The notes: a model not told the origin generated them from the sequence alone. A stretch of 64,000 bases of DNA from Flavobacterium marginilacus (GCF_026870155.1 NZ_CP113975.1:4278001-4342000), one strand, 5' to 3'; numbered from the stretch's first letter, positions 8,572 through 17,761 are shown. Made by a program: numbers and translations.

Positions 8572-8742
8572 CTAAAAACACTCCACAATAAAAAAATAAA
8601 GAAGTGCCCAAGTTCCTATAAAAAAAAGACCAAGATACATGTTATTTAAGTTTTTCTTTAAATCCTTTTTAACTATAAGCCGATATAAAGTCCAGACTAT
8701 AAAAGTGAGCGTCAAACCTATTACCATGAAAATTCTCGACAT
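8572..8742 (-). CDS. Small two-helix membrane protein (56 aa)
   Basis: A short ORF convergent with the endonuclease V-like gene, ATG at 8742 and TAG at 8572. The product has two hydrophobic helices separated by a basic loop: first MSRIFMVIGLTLTFIVW, then a linker with KKDLKKN, then MYLGLFFIGTWALLYFF. The positive loop between two helices fits an N-out, C-out hairpin in the inner membrane. No known family is recognised. Support is the typical membrane-protein pattern, the full ATG-to-stop frame and its position filling otherwise empty DNA. It stops 14 bp past the end of the nuclease gene. Its function is unknown, and it need not belong to the dioxygenase operon. Confidence 0.55.
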   Translation of the reverse strand: MSRIFMVIGLTLTFIVWTLYRLIVKKDLKKNLNNMYLGLFFIGTWALLYFFIVECF

Positions 8743-9334
8743 AACTTATTTGTTTTCTGACGGCGTTGTATTAGTTTCTGCCGTCTGTTAGATATTTTTT
8801 TATGCTGCCACTAAAACCAGAATATCTCGAAGTTTAGTGAGTGATAAGTAAAATTACTAATTTAAAATTAGGATTACAAATACAAATTTATTAAAAACTT
8901 TCTTTTGATAAAGTCATACTTTTCATTGCTTACAAATAAGATAAACGGATTATAATAAAGAACCTTAACTAGGAATATAATATAAAATTTTAGGAAAAGA
9001 GAGAACGTAATTTTCTCTGCATCTAATCTTTATTTTCAATCATATTCTTCCTCTCACCAAATAAAAAAACTGCGCTTGTTCAATTATTTTGACCATTTAT
9101 AATTTTAGGCAGTAAAATTGTATTTATTTTATATACGTATTGATTATTAATACATTAACTTTACATATAGAAATAATTGAATGAGAAATTTAAAGCAACA
9201 GTCACCCCAGAACTTACTTTAAATTTTTAGATTATTTCCCTGACACTACCTACTTTATTAGTGACAGAAAATAACAAAAAACAACATATCGGAAAATAAA
9301 AAAGATGATTTAGTAACTTTTTAAATGTATAGTT
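8743..9334. other. Long AT-rich intergenic region
   Basis: About 590 bp without a supportable gene. An inverted repeat GACGGC/GCCGTC (8759-8764 and 8780-8785, 15-nt loop) is followed by T-rich sequence and may be a weak hairpin. A second small inverted repeat (ACACT...AGTGA) lies near 9243-9267. Otherwise I see only AT-rich DNA, presumably the promoter of the 9335 gene. Confidence 0.4.
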
Positions 9335-9790
9335 ATGAAAAAATTCCTATTACTAATGGTTTTAATGACATCACTTGCAAACTCACAATCAAAAAGAGAA
9401 CAGTATGCGAAAGATAATGCCAACTATTATCCAGGTACTCAAGTCAGTTTGTTAGCATCACCCAGCTCTTATGAAGTAGGAGTTTCCTATACTGATATCC
9501 TAACATACGGCGTTTCATTTGAAAGAACTCAATTTGACATAGTGAATAATGAAAAATCATTTTATGCAATATACGGTTCACTAGGAGGAGAGTTTGAAAG
9601 GGTTACAGTAACAGTGAAAATTGGAGGTACCAGCCTAAAACAAATGAATACTGAAAACACAACAATTCAGCTTGCCTATGGAGGAGCATTAGAAGTAAGA
9701 ATTACACCAAATATTGGGGTTCTTGTTGGTGCTGATAATGTGGTAGATACTTTTTTATATGGATTATGCTACCATTTTGGTGCGAAATAA
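9335..9790 (+). CDS. Small secreted protein, possible beta-barrel, unknown function
   Basis: 151 residues with a typical signal peptide (MKKFLLLMVLMTSLANSQ, cleavage near residue 18). The mature part is rich in alternating polar and hydrophobic residues (TQVSLLASPSSYEVGVSYTD, FYAIYGSLGGEF, VTVTVKIGGTS, IQLAYGGALEVRITPNIGVLVG). It ends in an aromatic strand LYGLCYHFGAK, as in small outer-membrane barrels. It is exported and probably outer-membrane associated. It is the only gene in its region on this strand, with 544 bp or more of non-coding DNA upstream and a hairpin downstream. I do not recognise the family. Confidence 0.6.
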   Translation: MKKFLLLMVLMTSLANSQSKREQYAKDNANYYPGTQVSLLASPSSYEVGVSYTDILTYGVSFERTQFDIVNNEKSFYAIYGSLGGEFERVTVTVKIGGTSLKQMNTENTTIQLAYGGALEVRITPNIGVLVGADNVVDTFLYGLCYHFGAK

Positions 9791-9892
9791 AACAAAAAAT
9801 ACTGAAACATTTTTAATCCAATATCGTTTTCAATCTAAAATTATCAAGGATAGAAGCCAATGCCGTTACGTTAAGCTTTAATTTCATTCTCG

Positions 9893-9949
9893 AAAAGTCG
9901 CGAAGACACAAAAAAACGTTCAGAACTTTGCGTCTTCACAACTTTGCAA
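9893..9949. repeat. Imperfect inverted repeat between convergent genes
   Basis: The arms AAAAGTCGCGAAGACACAAA (9893-9912) and CTTTGCGTCTTCACAACTTT (about 9926-9945) are near-complementary around a short loop. It lies between the plus-strand gene ending at 9790 and the minus-strand cluster ending at 10066, so it may act as a bidirectional terminator. The sequence looks like a dispersed palindromic repeat. Confidence 0.6.
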
Positions 9950-10065
9950 GAATTATATTTTAGCACACAACCTTAGCTTAAATGATATTCACTTTGTAGA
10001 CGCAATCATTCCTATAAGCCAAGAATAGGATTTTATAAAGATATAACAGCTTGTTACTTATTTTA

Positions 10066-10905
10066 CTAAACTCGAAAAAAATTAGCTTCAATCCAGCGTT
10101 TTTTCCAACTGCTCCATATTTCTTCAAATACCTCATCATTTTCTTTGTACTGAGTTTTAAACCGTTCTTTTGCAACAGCAATATCACCTTGCTCTTTTAA
10201 AATACTTAAAAAATCATACTGTTCTTTGTGCAGATCATAAATTGCCAATTTAAATTTATGGCGCAAAACCACACAATAACTTTCGCTTTCAAATGGTAAA
10301 TTGGGTTCCTTTCCATTTTTAAACTCGGAATAGTATTTTTGTACTGGAAACTGGAATTTGAATAAGCTGCATATAGGTACTAATTTTAGTTCCTTTTCTG
10401 CAATATTAATCGCCGCTAATTGATAATTTTCTTCCGCTTTCATTTCAAAAAGAACACCAATAGCATATTCAAATTGAGCCAGTTCAATCATAAAATCTAT
10501 CCAATCTTCTTTCAGTTCGTCTTGGGCATCAGGTCTATTATTTTGCAGATACTCCGAAAAATGAGCCCCTAAAAAAGATAAGTTGTAATTATACGATGGT
10601 TTTGAAGCAAGATAATCATCAGCAAAAGCGCAAAAAATAGCCTCCCCCAAGGCATATTCTAATGCGCTAAATTGCTGTGACATACAATTTCGCAAACGCG
10701 CAATATAACTCCGCTGGTAAATACCCAAATGTTCTTGCGCGGTCAATTTTTCAGAATGACAAATCACATCTTCAATTGATGCTGCATTTGATGCATTGGA
10801 AAGCAAATCATTAGGATTGACAGCTGTCTGCTGGTAAGGATCCAGTAAAAGCTGCTGCATCCATTGCTGAAAATCCTTCAATGGTATGGTAGGCGTTTTG
10901 TGCAT
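10066..10905 (-). CDS. DUF2063-type partner protein of MNIO enzyme
   Basis: About 280 residues. The N-terminal part (LKDFQQWMQQLLLDP, then EHLGIYQRSYIARLRNCMSQQFSALEYALGEAIFCAFADDYL) is the putative DNA-binding/DUF2063 domain typically encoded next to DUF692 enzymes. In characterised systems this protein is the partner that recognises the precursor or supports the iron enzyme. I chose the ATG at 10905; a GTG at 10914 is three codons upstream. It begins about 10 bp after the stop of the DUF692 gene and is the last gene of the minus-strand cluster. It is probably cytoplasmic, and a direct complex with the upstream enzyme is expected. Confidence 0.8.
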   Translation of the reverse strand: MHKTPTIPLKDFQQWMQQLLLDPYQQTAVNPNDLLSNASNAASIEDVICHSEKLTAQEHLGIYQRSYIARLRNCMSQQFSALEYALGEAIFCAFADDYLASKPSYNYNLSFLGAHFSEYLQNNRPDAQDELKEDWIDFMIELAQFEYAIGVLFEMKAEENYQLAAINIAEKELKLVPICSLFKFQFPVQKYYSEFKNGKEPNLPFESESYCVVLRHKFKLAIYDLHKEQYDFLSILKEQGDIAVAKERFKTQYKENDEVFEEIWSSWKKRWIEANFFRV

Positions 10906-10914
10906 CTTAAACAC

Positions 10915-11829
10915 TTATATAAATTGATTTATCGCAACAATATTCAATGGATTTGAAATTTGCTCATTATCAATAGATTGAATTTCATTTTCAGTTCCAG
11001 CAAATGCTTTATCCATATATTTTTTTGATTTAAGCAACTCGGAATGATACACATCAAAGGCTGGAATATTACCATCCCACTCCAATAAAACGGAAGCTTC
11101 GCTTACCAATTGATATGCCATCTGAAACAATTTCCATACTGGATTGGTCACTTCCCTATCATGTGTATCAATGATATAATTGCCGCAGTTCTGATGACCC
11201 GCCAAGTGCATCTGCACTACTTTATCATGCGGAATTCCATTGATATATTCCACTGGGTCAAAATCATTATTAAAAGAAGACACATACACATTGTTTACAT
11301 CCAGCAGTAATCCGCAACCTGTTTCATCGGTCATTAATCGCAAAAACTCCCATTCTGGAAGTGTAGAATTATTAAAGGATGCATACGTACTTGGGTTTTC
11401 CAAAATCAATGGACGTTCCAGATAATCCTGAACCTGCCTGATTCGATCACAAACATGTTTTAATGACTCGTCATTTAGCGGAAGCGGTAATAAATCATGC
11501 GAATTGGTTGTTAAAACTCCTGTCCAGCACAGATGATCGCTAATCCAAGCCGGTTTTACTTCGGCTGCCAGCTGTTTTAAACCTTTTAGGTAATCAAAGT
11601 TCAGCGGATCGGTACTTCCTATAGACAGCGATACCCCGTGCATTACCACGGGATACTGTTCTGCTATCTGATGTAAAATATATCTAGGCCGTCCATGCGA
11701 ATCCATAAAATTTTCAGAAATTACCTCAAACCAATCTACTCCGGGTTTATTCTGAAGTATATGCTCAAAATGCTGACTTCTTAAACCTAATCCTAATCCT
11801 AAATTAGGCAATCCAAGTCTAGTTATCAT
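10915..11829 (-). CDS. DUF692 multinuclear iron oxidative enzyme (MNIO)
   Basis: 304 residues, TIM-barrel enzyme of the DUF692/MNIO family, which uses two or three iron ions to modify cysteines or backbone of ribosomal peptides. Family signatures are present in order: WFEVISENFM (33-42), VMHGVSLSIGS with His64, ISDHLCW with Asp98/His99, LENPSTY with Glu144, LLLDVNNVYVS with Asp177, QMHLAGH with His208 and His212, DTHDREV with Asp221/His223, and LLEWDGNIP with Glu250. All candidate metal ligands are intact, so it should be active. The start overlaps the stop of the Cys-rich gene by 4 bp, and the DUF2063 partner follows directly. The arrangement points to the Cys-rich protein as substrate. Confidence 0.9.
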   Translation of the reverse strand: MITRLGLPNLGLGLGLRSQHFEHILQNKPGVDWFEVISENFMDSHGRPRYILHQIAEQYPVVMHGVSLSIGSTDPLNFDYLKGLKQLAAEVKPAWISDHLCWTGVLTTNSHDLLPLPLNDESLKHVCDRIRQVQDYLERPLILENPSTYASFNNSTLPEWEFLRLMTDETGCGLLLDVNNVYVSSFNNDFDPVEYINGIPHDKVVQMHLAGHQNCGNYIIDTHDREVTNPVWKLFQMAYQLVSEASVLLEWDGNIPAFDVYHSELLKSKKYMDKAFAGTENEIQSIDNEQISNPLNIVAINQFI

Positions 11830-12404
11830 TTTTTCGAACAGCAGTTTGAAATAGTCTCAGGCAGTTTTTTTGCACTTTCTTCCTTCATCTTCAAAACCCT
11901 TAAGTCGGCAGCCGCCTTTCTATCCACAGGATTGTTTATGTAGGAACAAGACCTTGAACCGCTTTGTCCGCAGGAAGAATAATCTTTACCTGTAGTCCCG
12001 CGAACCATATTTACATATTCATCGCTTGGACCATACTGTTGTGGCGCTGCGCCAAATGATTCACCGTTTTCTGTTCTTTTTTCTTCAAAACGCGCTCTTG
12101 CCAATTGCCAGACACTAAGTCCTTTATTAGGCCCTTGTGCCAAAAAACGAGAAGACAGAATAGGCACTCCGCAGCTTCCCTGATAACGGCATTCATTTTC
12201 GCCTGGATGACAAAGTTCCTCGGTAGTTCCAAAGATTCCACAGCCTCCCTGTCCCTTGCAGGCATTCAAGGTATGACAGGGATGACCAACTGCTGTTGAA
12301 CAATCTCCTTTTCCAGCACAATCATTATTGCCTGAATATCCCGCATTTTTACATGAATTAAGCCCCATGCATACATGAAGCTCTCTATTTACTAATTCTG
12401 ACAT
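11826..12404 (-). CDS. Cys-rich protein, candidate MNIO substrate
   Basis: 192 residues with 14 cysteines, 10 of them in the first 80 residues (12, 18, 29, 35, 43, 49, 55, 65, 72, 78). Five pairs are spaced C-x5-C (12/18, 29/35, 43/49, 49/55, 72/78), including HTLNACKGQGGCG. The second half (about 85-180) is hydrophilic with C145 and C153, and the protein ends NCCSKK. No signal peptide or membrane helix is seen, so it is cytoplasmic as made. It is translationally coupled to the DUF692 enzyme (4-bp overlap), as expected for a modified substrate. It is longer than typical RiPP precursors. The alternative is a metal-binding protein without modification. Confidence 0.7.
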   Translation of the reverse strand: MSELVNRELHVCMGLNSCKNAGYSGNNDCAGKGDCSTAVGHPCHTLNACKGQGGCGIFGTTEELCHPGENECRYQGSCGVPILSSRFLAQGPNKGLSVWQLARARFEEKRTENGESFGAAPQQYGPSDEYVNMVRGTTGKDYSSCGQSGSRSCSYINNPVDRKAAADLRVLKMKEESAKKLPETISNCCSKK

Positions 12405-12420
12405 CTTTTTTATTTTTTGA

Positions 12421-13935
12421 TTAATGATTATGTTTATATGGTGTGCTTGGTACCTTTGGCATATCGGCTATAATACTGTGATCCAGCCCTACGTCTGGCA
12501 GTGAAGGAAAATAATTTTCACTCTTAATTGCCCAGCCCCAATTAACAGGATCAGCTTTAGCCAATTGATCGACCAAATTCATAATCTGCTCTTTTGGTCT
12601 TAAAAAACTATTTACAAAAGAATAAGGTTCAAATGTTAAAGCTCCTCTGTAAGCGCTATTTCCTTTGGAATAAGTATAATAATTTATCTGATTTCCTACA
12701 CCGCTCAACAGCCAGATCATCGATTTATGAATGCCATACAGGAACAAATCATATTGAGTGCTTTCGTCTTTATAATAACAGGTTTCAATCATTAAAAGAA
12801 TATAAGCAAAAACCGCATTACCCAATTCTGAACAAAGTGCCAGAGCCTCATTACCCGATGCTCTATAATCGGCTATTGTCGGATTGGCATCAGTGTCGTA
12901 CACGAAATAGCTGAAAAAATCGTCCAAGCCCTGAATTTTACTAAACTTTTCCTGATAATGACCTCCAAGGCTATACGCTTCGAGGAATTTGGCAAAATGT
13001 GCCACTTCTTTTCCGGTATCATCATAATCGCCTTCCCAAAACGTAACCTTTCCATCCACGACTTCCATTGGTACCGGCATTTTATTTTCTCCCCAAATCA
13101 GAGTATGCTGTTTCTCCTTGCTTCGTCCTTCTCCTTGTTCTACAATTCGTTCCAAAGCCTCAACTGCCGAATGAGCATCATACACCCCAACCAGTTCGCC
13201 GCTATCATTGCCATTAGCAAATTTAGGATTGTGCTCTCTGTCATAATGCACAGTATTCATCGAGTTTTGAGAATAAAACGGCTTAGGACGTGCCGGATTA
13301 TCAGGTGGAAGCAATTGTGGTCTATAATTATACGGACCAGGGAAATTCTCTTTTACGCACTCAATAATCATCTCATACAAACGGCCAATAGTTTGATAAT
13401 CAACCGTGTTTAACAATTGTTTTTCTGCATATGGATCTACAAATGGTTCAGGGCTTTCTATCTGCAAAAAAGTAGTCAGCTGATTCAGCGATAATTTTGC
13501 AGCGTTAATTTGAAATTCAGGAATATGTCCATCTAATTGTGTTGGAAATGACAGTACTTTTCCGATTCCCATAAGATCCGGCTCTGTTTGACAAACTGCT
13601 TGTTTCACATTACAGGAAAGAGCCAGGTGCAGCATTTCTTCGATAACCACACTCATAATTAAAGCAGCTGATTTATTCGAATATACCAATACATCCAGTT
13701 TCAGATCTTGCGCCAATGCTTCAATTTCTGCTTCAGTACGTTCACCAGACTGCGATAGCTGCGCATGGAGTTTAGCGTATAGCTTATCTTGATCCTGCGC
13801 TCTGTTTATTGAATAATAGGTCGACAGATACGTTGGAATAGTAGCAAGCTCCAGTGCAATTGCCTGCTGCATTACCTCTTTGATATTATCTTTTGTTACC
13901 TCATTTGAAAATGTAAAAAGTTTTTTGGTTTTCAT
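12421..13935 (-). CDS. Ferritin-like protein, VioB-type (PF12902-like)
   Basis: 504 residues. The N-terminal half is a ferritin-like four-helix region: VMQQAIALELATIPTYLSTYYS at about 20-41 and VVIEEMLHLALSCNV around 95-109. These are the E...ExxH-type metal-binding helices seen in the ferritin-like domain of iminophenyl-pyruvate dimer synthase (VioB/RebD group). In those pathways the enzyme couples two imines made by an FAD amino-acid oxidase. An FAD amino-acid oxidase gene lies immediately upstream here, which supports an analogous pair. It is about half the length of VioB, so only part of that architecture is present. 16 bp separate it from the Cys-rich gene. The exact reaction is not predictable. 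Confidence 0.7.
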   Translation of the reverse strand: MKTKKLFTFSNEVTKDNIKEVMQQAIALELATIPTYLSTYYSINRAQDQDKLYAKLHAQLSQSGERTEAEIEALAQDLKLDVLVYSNKSAALIMSVVIEEMLHLALSCNVKQAVCQTEPDLMGIGKVLSFPTQLDGHIPEFQINAAKLSLNQLTTFLQIESPEPFVDPYAEKQLLNTVDYQTIGRLYEMIIECVKENFPGPYNYRPQLLPPDNPARPKPFYSQNSMNTVHYDREHNPKFANGNDSGELVGVYDAHSAVEALERIVEQGEGRSKEKQHTLIWGENKMPVPMEVVDGKVTFWEGDYDDTGKEVAHFAKFLEAYSLGGHYQEKFSKIQGLDDFFSYFVYDTDANPTIADYRASGNEALALCSELGNAVFAYILLMIETCYYKDESTQYDLFLYGIHKSMIWLLSGVGNQINYYTYSKGNSAYRGALTFEPYSFVNSFLRPKEQIMNLVDQLAKADPVNWGWAIKSENYFPSLPDVGLDHSIIADMPKVPSTPYKHNH

Positions 13936-13960
13936 GTTTTTAGAAATTTGAAAGCATTAT

Positions 13961-13992
13961 AACATTTGTATAAGCAAAGTGACACAAATGTT
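13961..13992. promoter_or_regulatory. Inverted repeat upstream of ferritin-like gene
   Basis: Perfect 9-bp arms AACATTTGT (13961-13969) and ACAAATGTT (13984-13992) with a 14-nt spacer. They lie in the 83-bp gap between the amino-acid oxidase stop and the ferritin-like start, the widest gap in this cluster. It could be an operator, an mRNA hairpin or part of an internal promoter. Confidence 0.5.
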
Positions 13993-14018
13993 AATCTGCC
14001 TTATTTAGTTAGAGTGAA

Positions 14019-16016
14019 TTATTCTGGAGAGATAAAAGGATAATACTTTTCATCTATGATTGGTTCGATACCAAAAAAATCATTAAGAACAGATTCGGCA
14101 GTACAAAATGCCCCTTCTACCCAAGCCTGATCATTTGAATACGTTTCGCCAACTATAAAAATATCGCAATCCGTTTTTGGAACGAGCTGTGACGGTTTTC
14201 TAATTTTTCTTTGCACGTCACCTAAATCATAGTGTGATTTATAAGCATGATACCCTGCATTAAAAGGAGGCAGCGACCAGTCCATGTATTTTGTTTCCAA
14301 AGGTTCAGGCACAAAAGAATAATCAGCCTGTGGTCCAAAATGCAGTGCTGCCAATTGTGAACGGAGCATTTTGACCATTACTGGCGTGGCTTTTCTTGGT
14401 CCTTCGAGCGGCTGGCAATCTCTGGACTCCGGAATTTCACGTGTTCCATTTGGCCCAAGCTCTAAAGCTTTCCAGAATGTTGTATACTGAATATCATCAT
14501 AACTGGCCAGAATACCATACACTTTTTCCCCCTTTTTATTTATGGCGTTATCACCAAAATAAACCACCTGCCGGATAGGCATATCGGTAATGCTTGGACC
14601 AATAGTATCTAATTCGGCTACAGCTGCAATCTGCTTTTCTTCTTTAAAAGTCAGGCGTTCCTGAATTGCATTTTCTACAGCAGCTATAAAACTGATCTTA
14701 TCGTTAAATGATGCACCTATAATAACCGGATTTTTTGCTGATTCTATTGCTTTCAAATAATTAGAAGGAAATTTTTCTTTTTTAAGTTTGGCAATTCCTT
14801 CCTGTGTTAGGAAATAACTGGTTAGTTTGGCAGGATACGTTGGACTTCCAGCCTCGGTTGTTCTCCACCAAGGAGTAGTAAAAAACATTCCTATTTTGTA
14901 CGAAGGTTCCATAATTACAGATTCCAGATAGAGCTGTACTTTTTCGTGGTTCAAGACATCCTGACCTTCATCATCTGTATAACGCGTTGCCTCAGCTACC
15001 AGTTCAATAGCCGCACGAGGCATTGCAAGAAATGCAGCATTGCATATTTTACTTTCGGCAAGTTTATCAGGAGCTGCGCGTTTTGCGGTGGTAAAACGAA
15101 TCCCAGCCTTAGTATGCAGAATTGAACGTAATCTGGTATCTGGAAAATAATTCAGTGTAATTCCTTTTTGTTTTGCCAGTTTTTCAACTTCTTCGAATAA
15201 AGCATCAAATAAACTGGAGTATCCTTTTACCAGCGTTTTATATTCAGTTCCAGGAGTAAATTCGTCATTAACATTAAAGGACTGGGCACTATGGCTGTTT
15301 ACTACGTTTGAACTATAGCCGTTACCATCCGCCAGATAGCCAAATCCTTCTTGTCCAAGTCTGTCATAAGCGAGATTCCAATACCCTATATCTTTTAGTA
15401 AATCTCCTTTTTGAAAGATTGAACTTTCCGGCATATCAATATTGATTCTTCCTTCTGCATAAAACCGGCACCACTCTCTTCTGGTTACAGGCCCGGATTC
15501 TTGCGTAATAGCTACAGATTGTATCGTTGTAAATCCATCATCCGGCGGAGCGTCTTCACCATAATTGTTTGCAAAATAAGGCGCTGGCTGATTAGAATTA
15601 ATGTCTGAGACATACATATTTTTAGAACGCAGAGACATTAATGGATCCGCAGATTCATTAAACTCAATGGAATCTTTCTTTAAATCAAGTTTCTCTATAG
15701 TTTTGGTAACTACACGATGTCCAGCCCCTTCAGGACTTCCGTCCCAATAAGAATATCGCATACCGCCCAATTCCAGATACGAATTGTCTTTATTGTCCTT
15801 GTAATGCCATGTACAGACACGTGCGCCTGGCTCTCTCGTACCTGGATTTTTTTTGGAAAAATCATATTTCCCCCAGTCGTAGAGTTCCAACACATCACCT
15901 TTGACAAGCATTTTTTCGTTTTTATCATGTTTGGATTTCCCTTCCAGTAATCTCCAGGCAGTATAGAGCCCAGCTGCACCCGCTCCAAAAATAGAGTATG
16001 TTTTCTTATTAGTCAT
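14019..16016 (-). CDS. FAD-dependent L-amino-acid oxidase-like protein
   Basis: 665 residues of the flavin amine oxidase superfamily. The N-terminal dinucleotide-binding motif is IFGAGAAGLYTAWRLLEG (about 9-26). YLELGGMRYSYW follows, corresponding to the GGMR substrate/flavin motif of L-amino-acid oxidases. The C-terminal FAD motif is IFIVGETYSNDQAWVEGAF at about 622-640. No Tat or Sec signal, so cytoplasmic. It probably oxidises an amino acid to the imino acid with H2O2 release. Its position just before a VioB-like gene recalls the VioA-VioB and RebO-RebD pairs of bisindole pathways. A ThDP decarboxylase gene ends 26 bp upstream. The substrate, tryptophan or another residue, is not determinable here. 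Confidence 0.85.
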   Translation of the reverse strand: MTNKKTYSIFGAGAAGLYTAWRLLEGKSKHDKNEKMLVKGDVLELYDWGKYDFSKKNPGTREPGARVCTWHYKDNKDNSYLELGGMRYSYWDGSPEGAGHRVVTKTIEKLDLKKDSIEFNESADPLMSLRSKNMYVSDINSNQPAPYFANNYGEDAPPDDGFTTIQSVAITQESGPVTRREWCRFYAEGRINIDMPESSIFQKGDLLKDIGYWNLAYDRLGQEGFGYLADGNGYSSNVVNSHSAQSFNVNDEFTPGTEYKTLVKGYSSLFDALFEEVEKLAKQKGITLNYFPDTRLRSILHTKAGIRFTTAKRAAPDKLAESKICNAAFLAMPRAAIELVAEATRYTDDEGQDVLNHEKVQLYLESVIMEPSYKIGMFFTTPWWRTTEAGSPTYPAKLTSYFLTQEGIAKLKKEKFPSNYLKAIESAKNPVIIGASFNDKISFIAAVENAIQERLTFKEEKQIAAVAELDTIGPSITDMPIRQVVYFGDNAINKKGEKVYGILASYDDIQYTTFWKALELGPNGTREIPESRDCQPLEGPRKATPVMVKMLRSQLAALHFGPQADYSFVPEPLETKYMDWSLPPFNAGYHAYKSHYDLGDVQRKIRKPSQLVPKTDCDIFIVGETYSNDQAWVEGAFCTAESVLNDFFGIEPIIDEKYYPFISPE

Positions 16017-16042
16017 GATTGTATATTTTTTTGTTTTTTTGT

Positions 16043-17761
16043 TTATTCGTTACCCAATCTTGACATTTGCTGTGCCAGATCTTTTTGAGGAATTACAATT
16101 TCTACCAAACTTGGAAGATTCGTTTTTTTCTTGAGTTCAAGAAGTACTTCGTTTAACTCTGTTACGGTTTCGGCTCGGTAACTGTTTGCGCCAAATGCTT
16201 TGGCAAGTGCCTGATAATCCCATTTTGGAAGGATATCAAATTCATCAAACTTATGTTCTGGTCCCGCCTTAAACGAGTCCATGTCTACATATACCTGCTC
16301 AATAGCATATACCCCGTTACTCATGACAAATATCACAGAGTTGATATTGTATCTTACAAGAGTCGAAAGTGACTGTGCAATCATCATAAAACCGCCATCT
16401 CCGGCTACAGTCCAAGCCTGCTTGCCGCTTCCAAGCTGAGCACCCGAAGCTGCACCAGTTTCAAAACCAATACACTGCCACGCTGCCGAAGAAATAAAAG
16501 CATTTTTTGATAATCCGTAAATATTGGTAGCCACATACATAGATGAGCTTACGCCAAAAGTCATGACAATGTCTTCAAGCATTTTGTTCTTTTCCAAGAA
16601 AGAAACCGTATTTTCAAAAAAGCGATTGAATGTTATTACTTCGGGGGTGTTATCATATTTAGGATCCGAATTAGATTTCCAAGGCTCTGGAAATTTTGGC
16701 TGAGGTGGTGCCACCGATTTTAAAGGATATTCTGCCGCTTTTTTAAAACGTTTTATTAATGCTTCAATAAAATCTTTTAAGGTTACATCATTATACGTAA
16801 AATAACCAACACGCATTTCTTCTGTGGTTGCCTGAATCATATCCGAAAACTTATTTTCTACCAGCCACAAATAATCATCTGTAATAATCGTCCCTAAAGA
16901 CAGGATACAATCAGAAGCTTCGACCAGTTTTATCACTTCGGGTATAGATGCCTGATCTGAATAGGTTCCAATAAATTTATCTCCCTCCTCATCCAGAACC
17001 GTTTTTCCCAGTGAAGTAGTAGTGTACAGTATACCGCTATATTTGATAAATTCTTCCAGCTGACTGGACAAATTGTGCCGCAAAATCTCTACGCCTGCAA
17101 AAATCAAAGGCGATTTTGCCTCAGTAATTTGAGTCCAGGCTTGAGAAACAGCATTCTCAAGTGCCGCCGCTTCACTTTTGATTATCTGAGGCTTTAATTT
17201 TTTATCTGAAGGCTTTGGGCAAGGCTCACCCCACACCTCTTTATAACATGCAATGTATACAGGACGCTGGTGCGTAAGTGCAGTAATGATTAATTTATCG
17301 ATTTTTTCTGGAGCATCTACAGAACTGCTCAAGGTCTCGGCAGCAACAGTTACTCTTTCGTAAATTTCCTGATCCGCGTTGAGATTACCCGTAGAATGAT
17401 GATAAAGCACATTGTACATACTCCCGATCTGGCGTGCATCTGCTCCGGGAGTGGCACTAATTACCACAACAGGACTGCGCTCTACATAAGCTCCTGCAAT
17501 AGCATTTAATGCGCTGTAAGTACTTACCCCATACTGCAGGGATACAGCAGCCAGCCCGCGGGTACGTGCATAAGCATCTGCAGCATAAGAAGCGTCTAAT
17601 TCATTGGAAGTTCCAATGGTTTTGATTCCATCAAAATTTTCCAGGGCTTGTGTAAAGTGCTTGACATAATCACCTGGTATTTGAAAAATTTCGGTAACAT
17701 TTAATTGCTTGAGCCGAGTGAGCAGATAATCTGCAACTGTAAATTCTTTTGTAGATTTCAT
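16043..17761 (-). CDS. ThDP-dependent 2-oxoacid decarboxylase (PDC/IPDC family)
   Basis: About 572 residues. Start chosen at the ATG giving MKSTKEFTVADYLLTRL; in-frame ATG and GTG lie at 17785 and 17788. Family hallmarks are the catalytic Glu in TSNELDASYAADAYAR (about residue 54), the His-His pair in LYHHSTG (about 121-122), the GDGGFMM ThDP motif, and SNGVYAIEQ, whose Glu matches the second catalytic glutamate of pyruvate decarboxylase. It should decarboxylate a 2-oxo acid to an aldehyde. An amino-acid oxidase in the same operon would supply the 2-oxo acid (for example indolepyruvate or phenylpyruvate), which makes the pair a plausible two-step module. Substrate specificity is inferred only. 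Confidence 0.85.
   Translation of the reverse strand: MKSTKEFTVADYLLTRLKQLNVTEIFQIPGDYVKHFTQALENFDGIKTIGTSNELDASYAADAYARTRGLAAVSLQYGVSTYSALNAIAGAYVERSPVVVISATPGADARQIGSMYNVLYHHSTGNLNADQEIYERVTVAAETLSSSVDAPEKIDKLIITALTHQRPVYIACYKEVWGEPCPKPSDKKLKPQIIKSEAAALENAVSQAWTQITEAKSPLIFAGVEILRHNLSSQLEEFIKYSGILYTTTSLGKTVLDEEGDKFIGTYSDQASIPEVIKLVEASDCILSLGTIITDDYLWLVENKFSDMIQATTEEMRVGYFTYNDVTLKDFIEALIKRFKKAAEYPLKSVAPPQPKFPEPWKSNSDPKYDNTPEVITFNRFFENTVSFLEKNKMLEDIVMTFGVSSSMYVATNIYGLSKNAFISSAAWQCIGFETGAASGAQLGSGKQAWTVAGDGGFMMIAQSLSTLVRYNINSVIFVMSNGVYAIEQVYVDMDSFKAGPEHKFDEFDILPKWDYQALAKAFGANSYRAETVTELNEVLLELKKKTNLPSLVEIVIPQKDLAQQMSRLGNE

Noticed and set aside
8759..8785. Inverted repeat GACGGC/GCCGTC as a terminator
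   Set aside because: 6-bp stem with a 15-nt loop and no convincing T-run directly after it; not placed at a gene end on the matching strand.
12594..12914. 106-residue plus-strand ORF inside the ferritin-like gene
   Set aside because: Antisense shadow; the minus strand encodes a clear ferritin-like protein here and the ORF has no recognisable family pattern.
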